64,000 nt of DNA, from positions 19,920-83,919 of the forward strand of contig NZ_VCMV01000015.1 in NCBI RefSeq assembly GCF_008757455.1, given 5' to 3'. This document shows positions 16,769-25,584 of the stretch, piece after piece (position 1 is the stretch's first letter; the number at the start of each line of letters is the position of its first letter). The notes below the pieces were generated by a model. That model worked only from the letters and a program-made list of their open reading frames with translations, did not search any database and had not been told where the DNA came from. This DNA is from Microvirga brassicacearum (GTDB lineage Bacteria; Pseudomonadota; Alphaproteobacteria; Rhizobiales; Beijerinckiaceae). A program made the position numbers and the translations under genes.

Positions 16769-17131
16769 ATGCGCTGGCTTCATCTTTGTCTCGGATACGC
16801 AAGCGTCTCGCTTGCCGTGCTCGGTCTGATTCTTCCGCTCCTGCCCTCGACGCCGTTTGTACTTCTGGCCGTCTGGTTGTTTGCGCGCTCTGATCCGCAA
16901 TATGCCGCGCGGCTCTACAGCCACCCGAGGTTTGGATCCTTGCTCTCGAACTGGCGTGACGAGGGGGCCATCGCGCTTCCCGCAAAGACGTCTGCGGTCG
17001 GCGCGCTTAGTCTCTCTTACGCGATGATTCTATAGTTCACGGACGGCCGAATCCTGCACGTGATCGTCGCGGCCATGATGGCCGGAGTGGCGCTCTACAT
17101 CATTACACGCCCAAGGCCAGGTCAGACATGA
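16769..17131 (+). pseudogene. DUF454 (YbaN-like) membrane protein with in-frame amber stop
   Basis: The frame starts MRWLHLCLGYASVSLAVLGL and continues with ILPLLPSTPFVLLAVWLFAR and SDPQYAARLYSHPRFGSLLS, the DUF454/YbaN signature. A TAG at 17033-17035 stops it after ALSLSYAMIL. The same frame then continues with FTDGRILHVIVAAMMAGVAL and YIITRPRPGQT to a TGA at 17131, which is exactly the missing last helix of the family. So a single amber mutation, or a sequencing error, removes the C-terminal third. The first 88 residues could still be made. Confidence 0.72.
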
Positions 17132-17377
17132 CGGATGACGCCCGATGGGTGCGCCCGCCTACTGCGCTGTCCCTGAGGCACTCCAATCAACCTGACTTCC
17201 GCTGCTCCTGTACCCCCGGCCCCTCCCCAGATGCTGGAGAGAAACACCGGTGCGGCCGAACGTACCGGCTTTGGTGGTCTTCCCGCGGGAGCAGCGGCGG
17301 GCTTGCGTTCGGTCAAATTGGAATCGGCGTGCCGATGCTACAGGAAGGCGTAAATCGCAAGTCGGAAATCGTGAAGC

Positions 17378-17839
17378 ATGACCCGAAAGCAACGACGACG
17401 CCTTACCCTCATCGGGACCGGTCTGACAATGACCGCCGCCGCGCTCGGGCTTGTGTCCTTTGCGATGCGCGACACCATCGTGTTCTTCCACACGCCAAGC
17501 GAGGTCTGGGCCAAGGGCGTTGCGCCCGGCACGCGTTTCCGCCTCGGCGGCGTTGTCCAAACGGGGTCCATCCAACAGGGCAACGATCAGGTTGTCGCCT
17601 TCAGGGTCGCGGATGCCGATGGGATTGTGAATGTGCGGTTCAGAGGTCTCTTGCCGGATCTTTTCCGCGAAGGCCAAGGGGTCATAGCGGAGGGCGTCCT
17701 GACGGCGCCCGACATGTTTGCGGCGGATTCGGTGTTGGCCAAGCACGATGCGAACTACGTGCCCCGCGAAGTGGCGGACGCTCTACGCGGTCAGGGCCAT
17801 TGGCAGGGCCCGGACCCGGCGGCGACGGGCTCGCGTTAG
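17378..17839 (+). CDS. ccmE: Cytochrome c-type biogenesis heme chaperone CcmE
   Basis: A 153-residue inner-membrane protein that holds heme covalently on the periplasmic side and hands it to the CcmFH lyase. The N-terminus has basic residues and one transmembrane helix ([20 protein letters not shown]). The beta-barrel domain includes [14 protein letters not shown] and [19 protein letters not shown]. The heme-binding His is in [15 protein letters not shown]. It stands alone without ccmF, ccmH or the ccmABC exporter. That is unusual for an essential chaperone, so it may be an accessory copy serving the many c-type cytochromes here. Confidence 0.9.
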   Translation: MTRKQRRRLTLIGTGLTMTAAALGLVSFAMRDTIVFFHTPSEVWAKGVAPGTRFRLGGVVQTGSIQQGNDQVVAFRVADADGIVNVRFRGLLPDLFREGQGVIAEGVLTAPDMFAADSVLAKHDANYVPREVADALRGQGHWQGPDPAATGSR

Positions 17840-17940
17840 CGGGCTGTGGAGAGCACTTCTCCGGGGCAAACGGTCCTGAGCCGGCATCGATCCTGGCCGC
17901 GCAGGACTCAAATTCGCGAATCCTTCCCATTGAACGAGTT

Positions 17941-19236
17941 ATGAGACTTCAACCCATGCAAGCCCATCGTCCCCGCCGCGCGACCCTGTCCTTCGTGGTC
18001 ATCACCGTTGCCCTCGACCTTCTAGCTTTCGGCATCATCATTCCAGTGCTACCGCGCCTAGTTCAGGAGTTCCTCGGGGGCGAGACAATCAGCGCCGCAC
18101 AACTCTATGGCCTCTTCGGACTGACCTGGGCCTTAACTCAGTTCATCGGCGCGCCAGTTCTGGGCGCGCTGTCAGATGCTGTCGGACGCCGCCCGGTCAT
18201 CCTGCTATCCAATCTGGCGCTCGGCCTTGACTACCTGCTCATGGCCGTTGCTCCCGGAGTCGGCTGGCTTCTCGCCGGTCGCGCCGTCGGTGGGTTGGCC
18301 TCGTCGAGCTTCACTACCGCTTTCGCTTATGTCGCCGACGTCACAGACGCGGATCGCCGCGCGGCCGGGTTCGGGGTGATCGGCGCGGCGTTCGCCTTCG
18401 GCTTCATCGCCGGGCCGGCTCTCGGCGGCGTGCTGGGCGCCGTTGACCTGCGCCTCCCGTTCTGGGTTGCGGCGGGACTGTGCCTAGCCAACGCCGTCTA
18501 TGGAATCTTTGTCCTTCCAGAGTCGCTGCCACGGGATCTGCGGACGCCATTCACTTGGCGCAAGGCGAACCCGGTCGCCGCCTTGCGCCTATTGAGGTCG
18601 AACACGGAGGTGTTCAGGGTGGCGGTGGTTCTGTTTCTCTCCAGCCTCGCCCATGAGGTGTTTCCGGCCGTTTTCGTGCTGTATGCCGGTCACCGCTACG
18701 AATGGGACCAACTCACCATCGGCTTCGCCTTGGCAGGCGTCGGTGTTGCCTCGGCCGCGGTGCAAGGCGGACTCGTCCGCCGCGTCGTCGCGCGCCTCGG
18801 CGAACGGCGGACAATGATGGCGGGACTCGTCTGCGGCGCCGCCGGCGCTCTGCTCTTCGGCATTGCCCCCAGCGGAGCCTGGATCTGGTTGGCTATCCCG
18901 GTGGCAGCGCTGTGGGGCTTGTTCGGTCCGGCCGCGCAAGGTCTCATGACGCAACGGATAGCGGCCTCGGACCAAGGACGGCTGCAGGGGGCGCTCACCA
19001 GTCTGCGGGGAGTGAGCGGTCTCATCGGCCCGGTCCTGTTCACCGCGAGCTTTGCCGCCGGCGTGTCGCAGCCGGGCCCATCCATCGCCTGGGGTGCGCC
19101 GTTCTTTGTTGCCGTAATCCTTCTTCTGCTGGCGCTCGTCGCCATTGCGAAAAGGGAGTTCGCCGCAGGAAAGGCGGACTTGCGGGCAACGCGCGGTTTC
19201 GGAGAAGGGCCGCTGCCGACACGACACCGCGCGTAA
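17941..19236 (+). CDS. MFS transporter of the tetracycline-efflux (TetA-like) type
   Basis: A 431-residue, 12-helix major facilitator. The MFS motif A between helices 2 and 3 is seen as GALSDAVGRRPVILLSN, and helix 1 reads DLLAFGIIIPVLPRLVQEF, which is typical of TetA-like drug/H+ antiporters. AADQG-type loops between helices 10 and 11 (IAASDQGRLQGALTSLRG) also fit. The substrate cannot be told from sequence. The ATG at 17941 is used; MQAHRPRRA at 17956 is an alternative. The stop is 12 bases before the box that precedes the P450 gene. Confidence 0.85.
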   Translation: MRLQPMQAHRPRRATLSFVVITVALDLLAFGIIIPVLPRLVQEFLGGETISAAQLYGLFGLTWALTQFIGAPVLGALSDAVGRRPVILLSNLALGLDYLLMAVAPGVGWLLAGRAVGGLASSSFTTAFAYVADVTDADRRAAGFGVIGAAFAFGFIAGPALGGVLGAVDLRLPFWVAAGLCLANAVYGIFVLPESLPRDLRTPFTWRKANPVAALRLLRSNTEVFRVAVVLFLSSLAHEVFPAVFVLYAGHRYEWDQLTIGFALAGVGVASAAVQGGLVRRVVARLGERRTMMAGLVCGAAGALLFGIAPSGAWIWLAIPVAALWGLFGPAAQGLMTQRIAASDQGRLQGALTSLRGVSGLIGPVLFTASFAAGVSQPGPSIAWGAPFFVAVILLLLALVAIAKREFAAGKADLRATRGFGEGPLPTRHRA

Positions 19237-19248
19237 TAGTCTTCCTTG

Positions 19249-19264
19249 TTTGTTGTGCAGCAAA
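19249..19264. promoter_or_regulatory. CRP/FNR-type box upstream of the cytochrome P450 gene
   Basis: TTTGTTGTGCAGCAAA (TTG-N8-CAA) lies 138 bases before the P450 start and just after the MFS gene. It matches the boxes before pseudoazurin and the DUF1858 gene. Confidence 0.5.
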
Positions 19265-19401
19265 GGAGCGCACTCCCGGTAGTGCGACAAGAAAGTGTTG
19301 CGCACCCCGAGCTGTCTTGAATTTTGCTCCGCGCCAAGCGCGTCCATGAGGGTCGCCAGCGGGAAAACAGCAGCGGTTCACCCTTCCACTGGACACGTCC
19401 C

Positions 19402-20556
19402 ATGAGCAAGAACCCACAGCCCGATTGGGACCCACGGTCCCGTGCCGCGCTCGACAACCAAATCGCTACCTATGACGGCATGCGGGGACGCTGCCCGGTG
19501 GCTTACAGCGATTATCTGAACTGGTCAGTGTTCCGGCACGTCGACGTGATGCGGGTGCTGCGGGACCATGGCACCTTTAGCAACGTCGTCTCCAGCCACC
19601 CGTCGGTGCCCAATGGCATGGACCCGCCCGAGCACACCGGATACCGAGAAATCATCGAACCCTATTTCGGACCAGAACAGGTGCTGGCCCTCGAGCCGGT
19701 CTGCAGGAGCATTGCGGCCGATCTCGTGAAGCGGTTGCCGGCCGGGGGCGAGGTCGAGCTGATGGGAGGGTTTGCCCAAGACTTCGCCCTTCGGATCCAG
19801 TGCGCGTTCATGGGTTGGCCGGCGAGTCAGCATGAGTGGCTCCGACGATGGATCCGGCGGAACCATGATGCCACCCTGGCCGGCGACCGGGCCGCAACCG
19901 CGGCAGTGGCATTGGAGTTCGACGTTTTCATTCGTGATCTGCTTGACGTGCGTCGGAAGGCAGGCAATGCCGCGCCGGATGATCTCACTACCCGCCTTCT
20001 GGGTGAGCAGATCGGGAACCGGTTGCTGAACGATGAGGAGATCGTCAGCATGGTGCGCAACTGGACGGTGGGTGAACTGGGCACCATCGCCGCGAGCGTC
20101 GGAATTCTGGCGCACTACATGGCCGCGCATGCGGACCTGCAGCGGCGCCTCCGAGAGGATCCCTCGCTGCTGCCTGCGGCGATTGACGAGATCTTGCGCA
20201 TTCATTCGCCGCTGATCGCCAGCCGCCGGATCACGACTCAGCTGGTCGAGATCGGCGGCCGTCGGCTGGAGGCCGATGAACGCATCAGCCTGATCTGGGC
20301 CTCGGCCAATCGCGATGAGGCCGTCTTCGAGGATCCGGATCAATTCCGGCTCGATCGGGATCCCTCGCAGAATCTTCTTTACGGCGCCGGCATTCATCTC
20401 TGTCCAGGGGCAGCCTTGGCCCGGATGGAGCTGCGCGTTGTGATGGAGGAGCTCCTGGCCAAGACGGATGACATTGCGTTGAGGCCGGAGAGATCGCCGG
20501 TACTGGCAACCTATCCGGCCAGCGGCTTTGCCTCGTTGGCATTATGGATCCGCTGA
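19402..20556 (+). CDS. Cytochrome P450
   Basis: A 384-residue soluble bacterial P450. The heme-thiolate loop is YGAGIHLCPGAALARMEL, with Tyr in place of the usual first Phe. The K-helix ExxR is in IDEILRIHSPL. The I-helix reads NWTVGELGTIAASVGIL, lacking the standard A-G-x-[DE]-T motif, so oxygen activation may differ. The PPEHTGYR motif of class I bacterial P450s is present. No ferredoxin or reductase partner is adjacent. It sits between a TTG-N8-CAA box and a CRP/FNR regulator in an NO-metabolism island. An NO-related or nitration role is conceivable, but nothing in the sequence proves it. Confidence 0.9.
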   Translation: MSKNPQPDWDPRSRAALDNQIATYDGMRGRCPVAYSDYLNWSVFRHVDVMRVLRDHGTFSNVVSSHPSVPNGMDPPEHTGYREIIEPYFGPEQVLALEPVCRSIAADLVKRLPAGGEVELMGGFAQDFALRIQCAFMGWPASQHEWLRRWIRRNHDATLAGDRAATAAVALEFDVFIRDLLDVRRKAGNAAPDDLTTRLLGEQIGNRLLNDEEIVSMVRNWTVGELGTIAASVGILAHYMAAHADLQRRLREDPSLLPAAIDEILRIHSPLIASRRITTQLVEIGGRRLEADERISLIWASANRDEAVFEDPDQFRLDRDPSQNLLYGAGIHLCPGAALARMELRVVMEELLAKTDDIALRPERSPVLATYPASGFASLALWIR

Positions 20557-20651
20557 TCGTCGCGAGCGCAGGGCGGGACGCTGAACCTTCGTCTTCGTTC
20601 AGCGATACACCTGCACAGGAAGCGCTCGGTGTCAGAACCGGGTTGGGTCGC

Positions 20652-21377
20652 ATGTCTGATGCTGTGTCGATACGTCTGCTCAATGGGCTTGAGCCCGACG
20701 TCGCCGCCGAACTGCTAGGGCAGGCGCAGCGGCGGGTGGTTCGCGCCGATGAAGTGCTCTTCACGGCAGGACAGCCGGCCCGCTCGGTGCACGTGCTCAC
20801 CTCGGGAACGGCCCGCCTGGTGCAGACCGCCCCCAACGGGGCACGGGTCATCATCAAGTACGTCAGGTCCGGGGAGATCTTCGGCAGTCCGGCCCTGCTG
20901 GACAGGTTCTATCCCGTGGACGCCGTGGCGGTGACGGAATGCGTGGAGCTGCAGTGGTCGTCGGAGTTTGTCAGAGCCGTTATCGACCGGCATCCGCGTG
21001 TGGCTCTCAATGTCATACACGATCTCGAAACGCGCCTGCGCGAGATGGAGAACAGGCTGCGGGATCTCTCGAACGAGCCCGTCGAGCATCGTCTTGCGCG
21101 CGCAATTCTGAAGCTTGTCGAGACGTTCGGACAGGAAACACTAGAGGGCATCGAGATCCCGTTTCCGGTCAGCCGCCAGGATCTCGCCGACCTGATCGGC
21201 AGCACTTTGCCGACGGTCAGCCGGACGCTTCGCGCCTGGGAGGCGCAGCGCCAGATTAGGCGCTACCGGCGGCGACTGGTGATCGCAGACGTGGAGGCCG
21301 TGGCCAGGGTCCTGTACAAGGAAACGCCGCTCGATCCGAAACCCAGGCGGAGCAACCGGCGAGCTACGCGGCGCTAG
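20652..21377 (+). CDS. CRP/FNR-family transcriptional regulator
   Basis: A 241-residue regulator with a cyclic-nucleotide-binding-like N-terminal barrel (VLFTAGQPARSVHVLTSGTA, IKYVRSGEIFGSPALL), a long dimer helix (LRDLSNEPVEHRLARAILKL) and a helix-turn-helix (QDLADLIGSTLPTVSRTLRA). There is no N-terminal cysteine cluster, so it would not sense O2 as FNR does; a DNR/NnrR-like heme or ligand sensor is possible. It follows the P450 gene by 95 bases in the same direction. The chosen ATG lies inside a longer frame that would overlap the P450 end. Confidence 0.85.
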   Translation: MSDAVSIRLLNGLEPDVAAELLGQAQRRVVRADEVLFTAGQPARSVHVLTSGTARLVQTAPNGARVIIKYVRSGEIFGSPALLDRFYPVDAVAVTECVELQWSSEFVRAVIDRHPRVALNVIHDLETRLREMENRLRDLSNEPVEHRLARAILKLVETFGQETLEGIEIPFPVSRQDLADLIGSTLPTVSRTLRAWEAQRQIRRYRRRLVIADVEAVARVLYKETPLDPKPRRSNRRATRR

Positions 21378-21461
21378 ACTTTCCCCGTTCAACTATTGGA
21401 CAGGAAGCCGGCGGGCGATCTGGGGTTTTCCACCCCGCCTGGGTCGCAAAGTCCCAGATCC

Positions 21462-21475
21462 TTGCGCCGTCGCAA
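21462..21475. promoter_or_regulatory. CRP/FNR-type box upstream of the YitT gene
   Basis: TTGCGCCGTCGCAA (TTG-N8-CAA) lies 146 bases before the YitT-like gene and 85 past the CRP/FNR regulator. Confidence 0.45.
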
Positions 21476-21621
21476 AGACCAAGCGGTCAAGCTGTGGCCT
21501 CTGCTAGAGCCGTAGGAAGAAGGAGTGGGCATACACCCGTCTCTGGGACCATGGGGCGGGCGAAGTCACGGCAGCGTTCAGCATCCACGTCCGAGCTGGT
21601 GTTGCCCCTATCAGTAACGCC

Positions 21622-22239
21622 ATGACGAATGAAAAAATCGGGGGACCCACCCATAGAGCTCACGAGGATGTGGCAGCACTCCTCACAGGCACCCTGATCG
21701 TCGCACTCGGCGTGACGTTGTACTCGAAAGCCGTTCTGCTGACCGGGGGCACGGCCGGTCTCGCCCTCCTGCTGCAATATGCGACAGGCTTCGAGTTCGG
21801 TCCGCTCTTCTTCGCGATAAACCTGCCATTCTACTATCTGGCTGTAAGGCGTATGGGCCGAAAGCTGACGATCAGAACCTTTCTGGCCGTTCTGCTGGTT
21901 TCCGTCTTCTCGAATCTCACCCCCTCTTGGGTCGGCATCGATCATCTCAACCCCGCCTATGCGGCAATCATCGGCGGCGCACTCATGGGCGTTGGACTGC
22001 TGATTCTGTTCCGGCACCGAACGAGTTTAGGCGGCATCAATATCCTCGCGCTCTATATTCAGGAGCGGTACGGCATCCGTGCCGGCTACGTCCAGTTGGG
22101 CATCGATGCTCTGATCCTGCTGGCGGCCTTCAGCGTTCTGGACTTCGACCGGGTCGCGCTCTCGCTCGTGGGCGCAGCCGTGCTCAATCTGATTCTCGCC
22201 ACCAACCACCGGCCGGGCCGCTATACCGGCGTGAGCTGA
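21622..22239 (+). CDS. YitT-family membrane protein
   Basis: A 205-residue protein with five or six hydrophobic helices (LLTGTLIVALGVTLYSKAVL, GPLFFAINLPFYYLAV, AIIGGALMGVGLLILFRH) and the family's GGTAGLALLL and TSLGGINILALYIQ loops. It matches the YitT/DUF161 membrane family without the C-terminal DUF2179 domain. Function is unknown. A TTG-N8-CAA box upstream suggests it belongs with the surrounding regulon. Confidence 0.78.
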   Translation: MTNEKIGGPTHRAHEDVAALLTGTLIVALGVTLYSKAVLLTGGTAGLALLLQYATGFEFGPLFFAINLPFYYLAVRRMGRKLTIRTFLAVLLVSVFSNLTPSWVGIDHLNPAYAAIIGGALMGVGLLILFRHRTSLGGINILALYIQERYGIRAGYVQLGIDALILLAAFSVLDFDRVALSLVGAAVLNLILATNHRPGRYTGVS

Positions 22240-22594
22240 GTGACAGTCTTGTCAAACCTGCTGCATGGAGTGATCGGTTTGAAATCAAGCCTCAGCGATG
22301 TGCACAGCCGAAGGACGTCCGACCAGACGGTGGCGAGCAGGTGAGCGGATCACGAACGCTTCGAACTGTTCGTCAAGCGCTGTCCAAAGTGACAAGGAGG
22401 TTGCATTGCATTGCATATGCGCTTTTCGACATCCTGGCTGCTCGAGGACATCCAATCCGTCGACGTGGTTTAACACGGCTTCGTAGCATGTGGGGCGTGT
22501 TGGGGGCGTGCGAAAGTCAGTGTGACTTCAGGCCGCGCGAAACCGGACATGCCATCGTGAGTGACTGGCCCGACCCCTGTGCTATTGTCATGCA
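22240..22594. other. Intergenic stretch, no supported gene
   Basis: Short frames exist on both strands but none has a ribosome binding site and a recognisable product. A run TTGCATTGCATTGCA near 22404 is the only repeat. A minus-strand frame ending ALDEQFEAFVIRSPARHR (stop at 22285) is the best candidate for a small gene but is not convincing. Confidence 0.4.
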
Positions 22595-22843
22595 ATGGTG
22601 AACCTCTGCTTTTCCACACCAGTGTGTGTTCTGGTTAAACAGGACATTCGCCGGACGGTGTCCCGGGTCGATGAGGCAGCGGAGGTTCTGCTTTATGATT
22701 TTCCGAAGTCATCTCAAGACGATTCGATTGTCAAAGCGGCGATGAAGGCCAGCCGAGACGTAATGATGGGGAAGGGAGCAGTGGAGAACGCCCGATCAAT
22801 CTTCGAGGCCGCGGCGCGGGAGGTCGGTCTTCTGGCGGACTGA
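22595..22843 (+). CDS. DUF982 domain protein
   Basis: An 82-residue protein with the DUF982 pattern common in rhizobia: VLVKQDIRRTVSRVDEAAEV, then LLYDFPKSSQDDSIVKAAMK and ASRDVMMGKGAVENARSIFE. No function is established. It is solitary, with no adjacent gene in the same direction. The following 300 bases (22844-23143) hold nothing supported. Confidence 0.75.
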   Translation: MVNLCFSTPVCVLVKQDIRRTVSRVDEAAEVLLYDFPKSSQDDSIVKAAMKASRDVMMGKGAVENARSIFEAAAREVGLLAD

Positions 22844-23143
22844 GTGAGCCGTGCCGAACGTGGCTCGATTGCATATCGAGAAGATTTTGATCACCAGGCC
22901 TGCACCGACACTCGCGTCGCAGCAAGCCTTGTTGCTCCCTGCCTAAATTGATCAGATTCCTCCTGGAATGGAAGATAACCGCAAAGCAGGAAGCACCGAC
23001 CTGCCGCTGCAAAGCGGTGACGTCCCGAAGTAGCCGACGAACCGCATGACCCGTCTGCGGAGTGCCGAGCCTGTCGAGCGATGTCATGACGAACGCAACC
23101 GAATATGTGCAACTAGGCCTCTCACAGCCTGACACGACCTGCC

Positions 23144-23587
23144 TCAACGGTACCCCATGGACATGACGTAGTCCTTCAAGAGCTGTTCCTCATCCCGGAC
23201 TTCACCCAAAAGTGCCTGCAGCGCATCGCGTGCGTAAAGTACGCCAAGGGGCTCCCCTCGAGAACCAAGAACCGGGAATTGTAGCAATCCTGTTGCCGTC
23301 ATGGATGTCCAGACGTCCTGAAGCCAATCGGTTGTAAAACACGAGGTTACATCGCGTGTCATCACCGACGATACCGGGACCGTGCAACTCGATCCTCGGC
23401 AGGAACCCATCTGTCGAACAATATCGGTCTTTGTCAGAACACCCGACATTGTGCCGCCCGACGCCACGATGACGACGATATTGATATGTCCTTCCGCCAG
23501 GAGCTTCGCGGCAGCCATGAGAGAAGCATCTTCCTGGATCGATACCAGCCGTCGCTGCACAATCGGCATCATTCTCTCGATGAGCAT
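23144..23587 (-). CDS. CBS-domain pair protein
   Basis: A 147-residue cytoplasmic protein made of two CBS motifs: one around VSIQEDASLMAAAKLLAEGH with GVLTKTDIVRQM, the other around FTTDWLQDVWTSMTATGLLQ with GVLYARDALQALL. Such pairs bind adenine nucleotides and tune partner proteins or act as energy sensors. I chose the ATG at 23587, where the conserved MLIERMMPIVQRRLVSI begins. It lies 46 bases after the sdhB pseudogene in the same direction and has no obvious partner. Confidence 0.85.
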   Translation of the reverse strand: MLIERMMPIVQRRLVSIQEDASLMAAAKLLAEGHINIVVIVASGGTMSGVLTKTDIVRQMGSCRGSSCTVPVSSVMTRDVTSCFTTDWLQDVWTSMTATGLLQFPVLGSRGEPLGVLYARDALQALLGEVRDEEQLLKDYVMSMGYR

Positions 23588-23633
23588 CGATTTCTCCGTT
23601 TCGGCAGGGAGCAGCACGCATCCGCGGCCCCGT

Positions 23634-24424
23634 TCATAGCGCTCTTTCAACCATCATCTTCTTGATCTCAGCGATTGCCCTAGCAGGGTTGAGACCTTTC
23701 GGACAGCAATTGGTACAATTCATGATGGTATGGCAACGATAGAGCCGAAACGGATCGAGCAATGTATCAAGTCGGCTGCCTCGTGCCTCGTCACGGCTAT
23801 CCATCAGCCAGCGATAAGCCGTCAGGAGCGCTGCTGGTCCCAAATAACGTTCGCCGTTCCACCAATAGCTCGGACAGGACGTGCTGCAACAGGCGCACAT
23901 AATACACTCGTAAAGGCCATCGAGCTTGCTGCGTTCTTCCGGAGTTTGACGCCATTCTGTTTCCGGTGCGGGCGTTTTCGTCTGAAGCCAGGGTTCAATG
24001 AGAGCATGATGTGCGAAGAACGTTGTGAGGTCCGGCACAAGATCCTTCAGTACCGGGGTGCGGTAGTGGGTAGATCTTCACGCTTTTCGCATTGCAGTCG
24101 TCGATGCCAAGAGTGCAGGCGAGCGTGTTCTCGCCCATGATGTTCATGGCGCAGGAACCGCAAATTCCTTCACGACAGGAGCGGCGGAACGTCAGGGTCG
24201 GATCGATGTAGTTCTTGATCCAGATCAGCGCGTCGAGAACCATCGGTCCGCAATCGTCACGATCCACGTAATAGGTGTCGATCCTCGGGTTGGCCGCCCG
24301 GTCCGGATTCCAGCGATAGATGCGGAACTCCTGCACCTGACTTGAATTCTCCGGCTTCGGCCAAACCGAGCCTTCGGAGTAGCGAGAATTATCCGGAAGC
24401 TTGAACTGGGCTACGAGAACCTCC
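23634..24424 (-). pseudogene. sdhB: Succinate dehydrogenase iron-sulfur subunit, frameshifted and without start codon
   Basis: The whole of SdhB can be read but in two frames. The 5' part ([18 protein letters not shown], then the 2Fe-2S cysteines [20 protein letters not shown]) runs to [10 protein letters not shown]. The rest ([58 protein letters not shown]) is in another frame; the shift lies at a C-run near 24055. Where the start ATG is expected, after an AAGGAGG ribosome binding site, the codon is GTA. No sdhA, sdhC or sdhD is adjacent. All Fe-S cysteines remain, so decay is recent. Confidence 0.85.
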
Positions 24425-24685
24425 TTTTCCGAGGTTTTGGATCGCCAACTTTAGAAAAGGAAGGAGATCGCTTCTGAACACATTACTTCTGCCGCGGTCC
24501 GCCTCAGCTAGTTGCCGCTATGCGAGTCGCCACCTGGTCGAATGCGCCATTGGGGTTCGGTGCTGGATTTCAGGCGGCATTTCTGGTCGCTTCTCAAATG
24601 CGGAGGTGGTTGAACGCGCGCCTCGCCCATGGGGCTACATTGCTTCCAAGCCGCGAGATATGAGTCGGAGCGAAGTGAATCTGAT

Positions 24686-25069
24686 TTAGAGTTTTTTCCC
24701 TGTTGCGTCGAACTGCTTCAGATACGCGACAAGATCCTGAATCCGCTTTTCATCCTTGAGGCCAGCATAGATCATTTTGGTACCCGGGATCTTTTTCTTC
24801 GGATCCTTGATGTAATCGACGAAGGTCGCCTCGTCCCATGTGATGCCCGAATTCTTGTTGGCAGCCGAATAGGTGTAACCCTCCACTGTGCCGGCAGGTC
24901 GACCGAAAAGGCCGTTCAGCACGGGCCCGACGGCGTTCTTGGCAGTCTCGCCAACCTGATGGCAGGCTCTGCACTGGGCGAATATCTTTTCTCCTGCCGC
25001 TGCATCCTGAGCCAGGGCATGGCCCGAGCTGAGGGCGACGATCACGGAGGCAACGAAGGCGATGCGCAT
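24686..25069 (-). CDS. Class I cytochrome c (c2/c550 type)
   Basis: A 127-residue periplasmic electron carrier with a signal peptide (MRIAFVASVIVALSSGHALA), one heme motif QCRACHQVG, and the methionine ligand region PGTKMIYAGLKDEKRIQDLV. This is the mitochondrial-type cytochrome c fold. It can carry electrons from the bc1 complex to oxidases, NirK, NorC or NosZ; which of these it feeds here cannot be told. The ATG at 25069 is taken because the signal peptide starts there. The 260 bases beyond it toward sdhB hold nothing. Confidence 0.92.
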   Translation of the reverse strand: MRIAFVASVIVALSSGHALAQDAAAGEKIFAQCRACHQVGETAKNAVGPVLNGLFGRPAGTVEGYTYSAANKNSGITWDEATFVDYIKDPKKKIPGTKMIYAGLKDEKRIQDLVAYLKQFDATGKKL

Positions 25070-25203
25070 TGGAACTCTCCTGCTGACGGTTGATATCATA
25101 GCGGCGCAAGGAAATTGTTCAATGGGAGTAGCAATCCGCACCACAAATCCTATTCTCCTCATGGTAATGCAAACATTGCGAAGTCCCCACTGAGAGCCGA
25201 CTC

Positions 25204-25542
25204 ATGACGCATGTCGTTTTGGAGAATTGCATTCTGTGCAAGTACACGGATTGCGTTGAAGTCTGCCCGGTCGACTGCTTCTACGAGGGTGAAACCATGT
25301 TGGCGATTCATCCCGATGAATGCATCGATTGCGGCGTCTGCGTGCCCGAATGCCCCGCCGAAGCGATCGTTCCCGACTCCGAAAGTTTCAATCCCGTGTG
25401 GCTTGATATCAATCGTCAATACGCCTCCGTTTGGCCCAATATCACTCAGAAGAAGCCACCTCTTGCCGATGCCGATGCGATGAACGGCACACCCGGCAAG
25501 TACGAGGAGTTCTTCAATTCCGAACCGGGAGCGGGCGACTGA
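25204..25542 (+). CDS. fdxA: Seven-iron ferredoxin FdxA
   Basis: A 112-residue cytoplasmic ferredoxin with the Azotobacter-type arrangement of one 3Fe-4S and one 4Fe-4S cluster: [20 protein letters not shown] followed by [16 protein letters not shown]. The C-terminal tail ([20 protein letters not shown], ending [14 protein letters not shown]) is typical. It is convergent with nosX. It may supply electrons to the anaerobic biosynthesis enzymes nearby, which is inference. Confidence 0.92.
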   Translation: MTHVVLENCILCKYTDCVEVCPVDCFYEGETMLAIHPDECIDCGVCVPECPAEAIVPDSESFNPVWLDINRQYASVWPNITQKKPPLADADAMNGTPGKYEEFFNSEPGAGD

Positions 25543-25584
25543 TCAAACGCACCAGCGGACCGGGCTGCTCCGCGAACGATACTC

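Noticed and set aside
17128..17940. Long N-terminal extension of the MFS transporter
   Set aside because: It reads through ccmE in another frame; the transporter's first helix begins after the ATG at 17941.
22404..22420. TTGCATTGCATTGCA run as a possible tandem repeat
   Set aside because: Only three partial units; too short to call a repeat array.
22285..22476. Minus-strand 63-codon frame ending ALDEQFEAFVIRSPARHR
   Set aside because: Some protein-like character but no start signal or family; listed only as a weak possibility.
25070..25203. TTGATATCAT and TTGTTCAA between cytochrome c and fdxA as FNR boxes
   Set aside because: Half-site spacing does not fit TTGAT-N4-ATCAA or TTG-N8-CAA.
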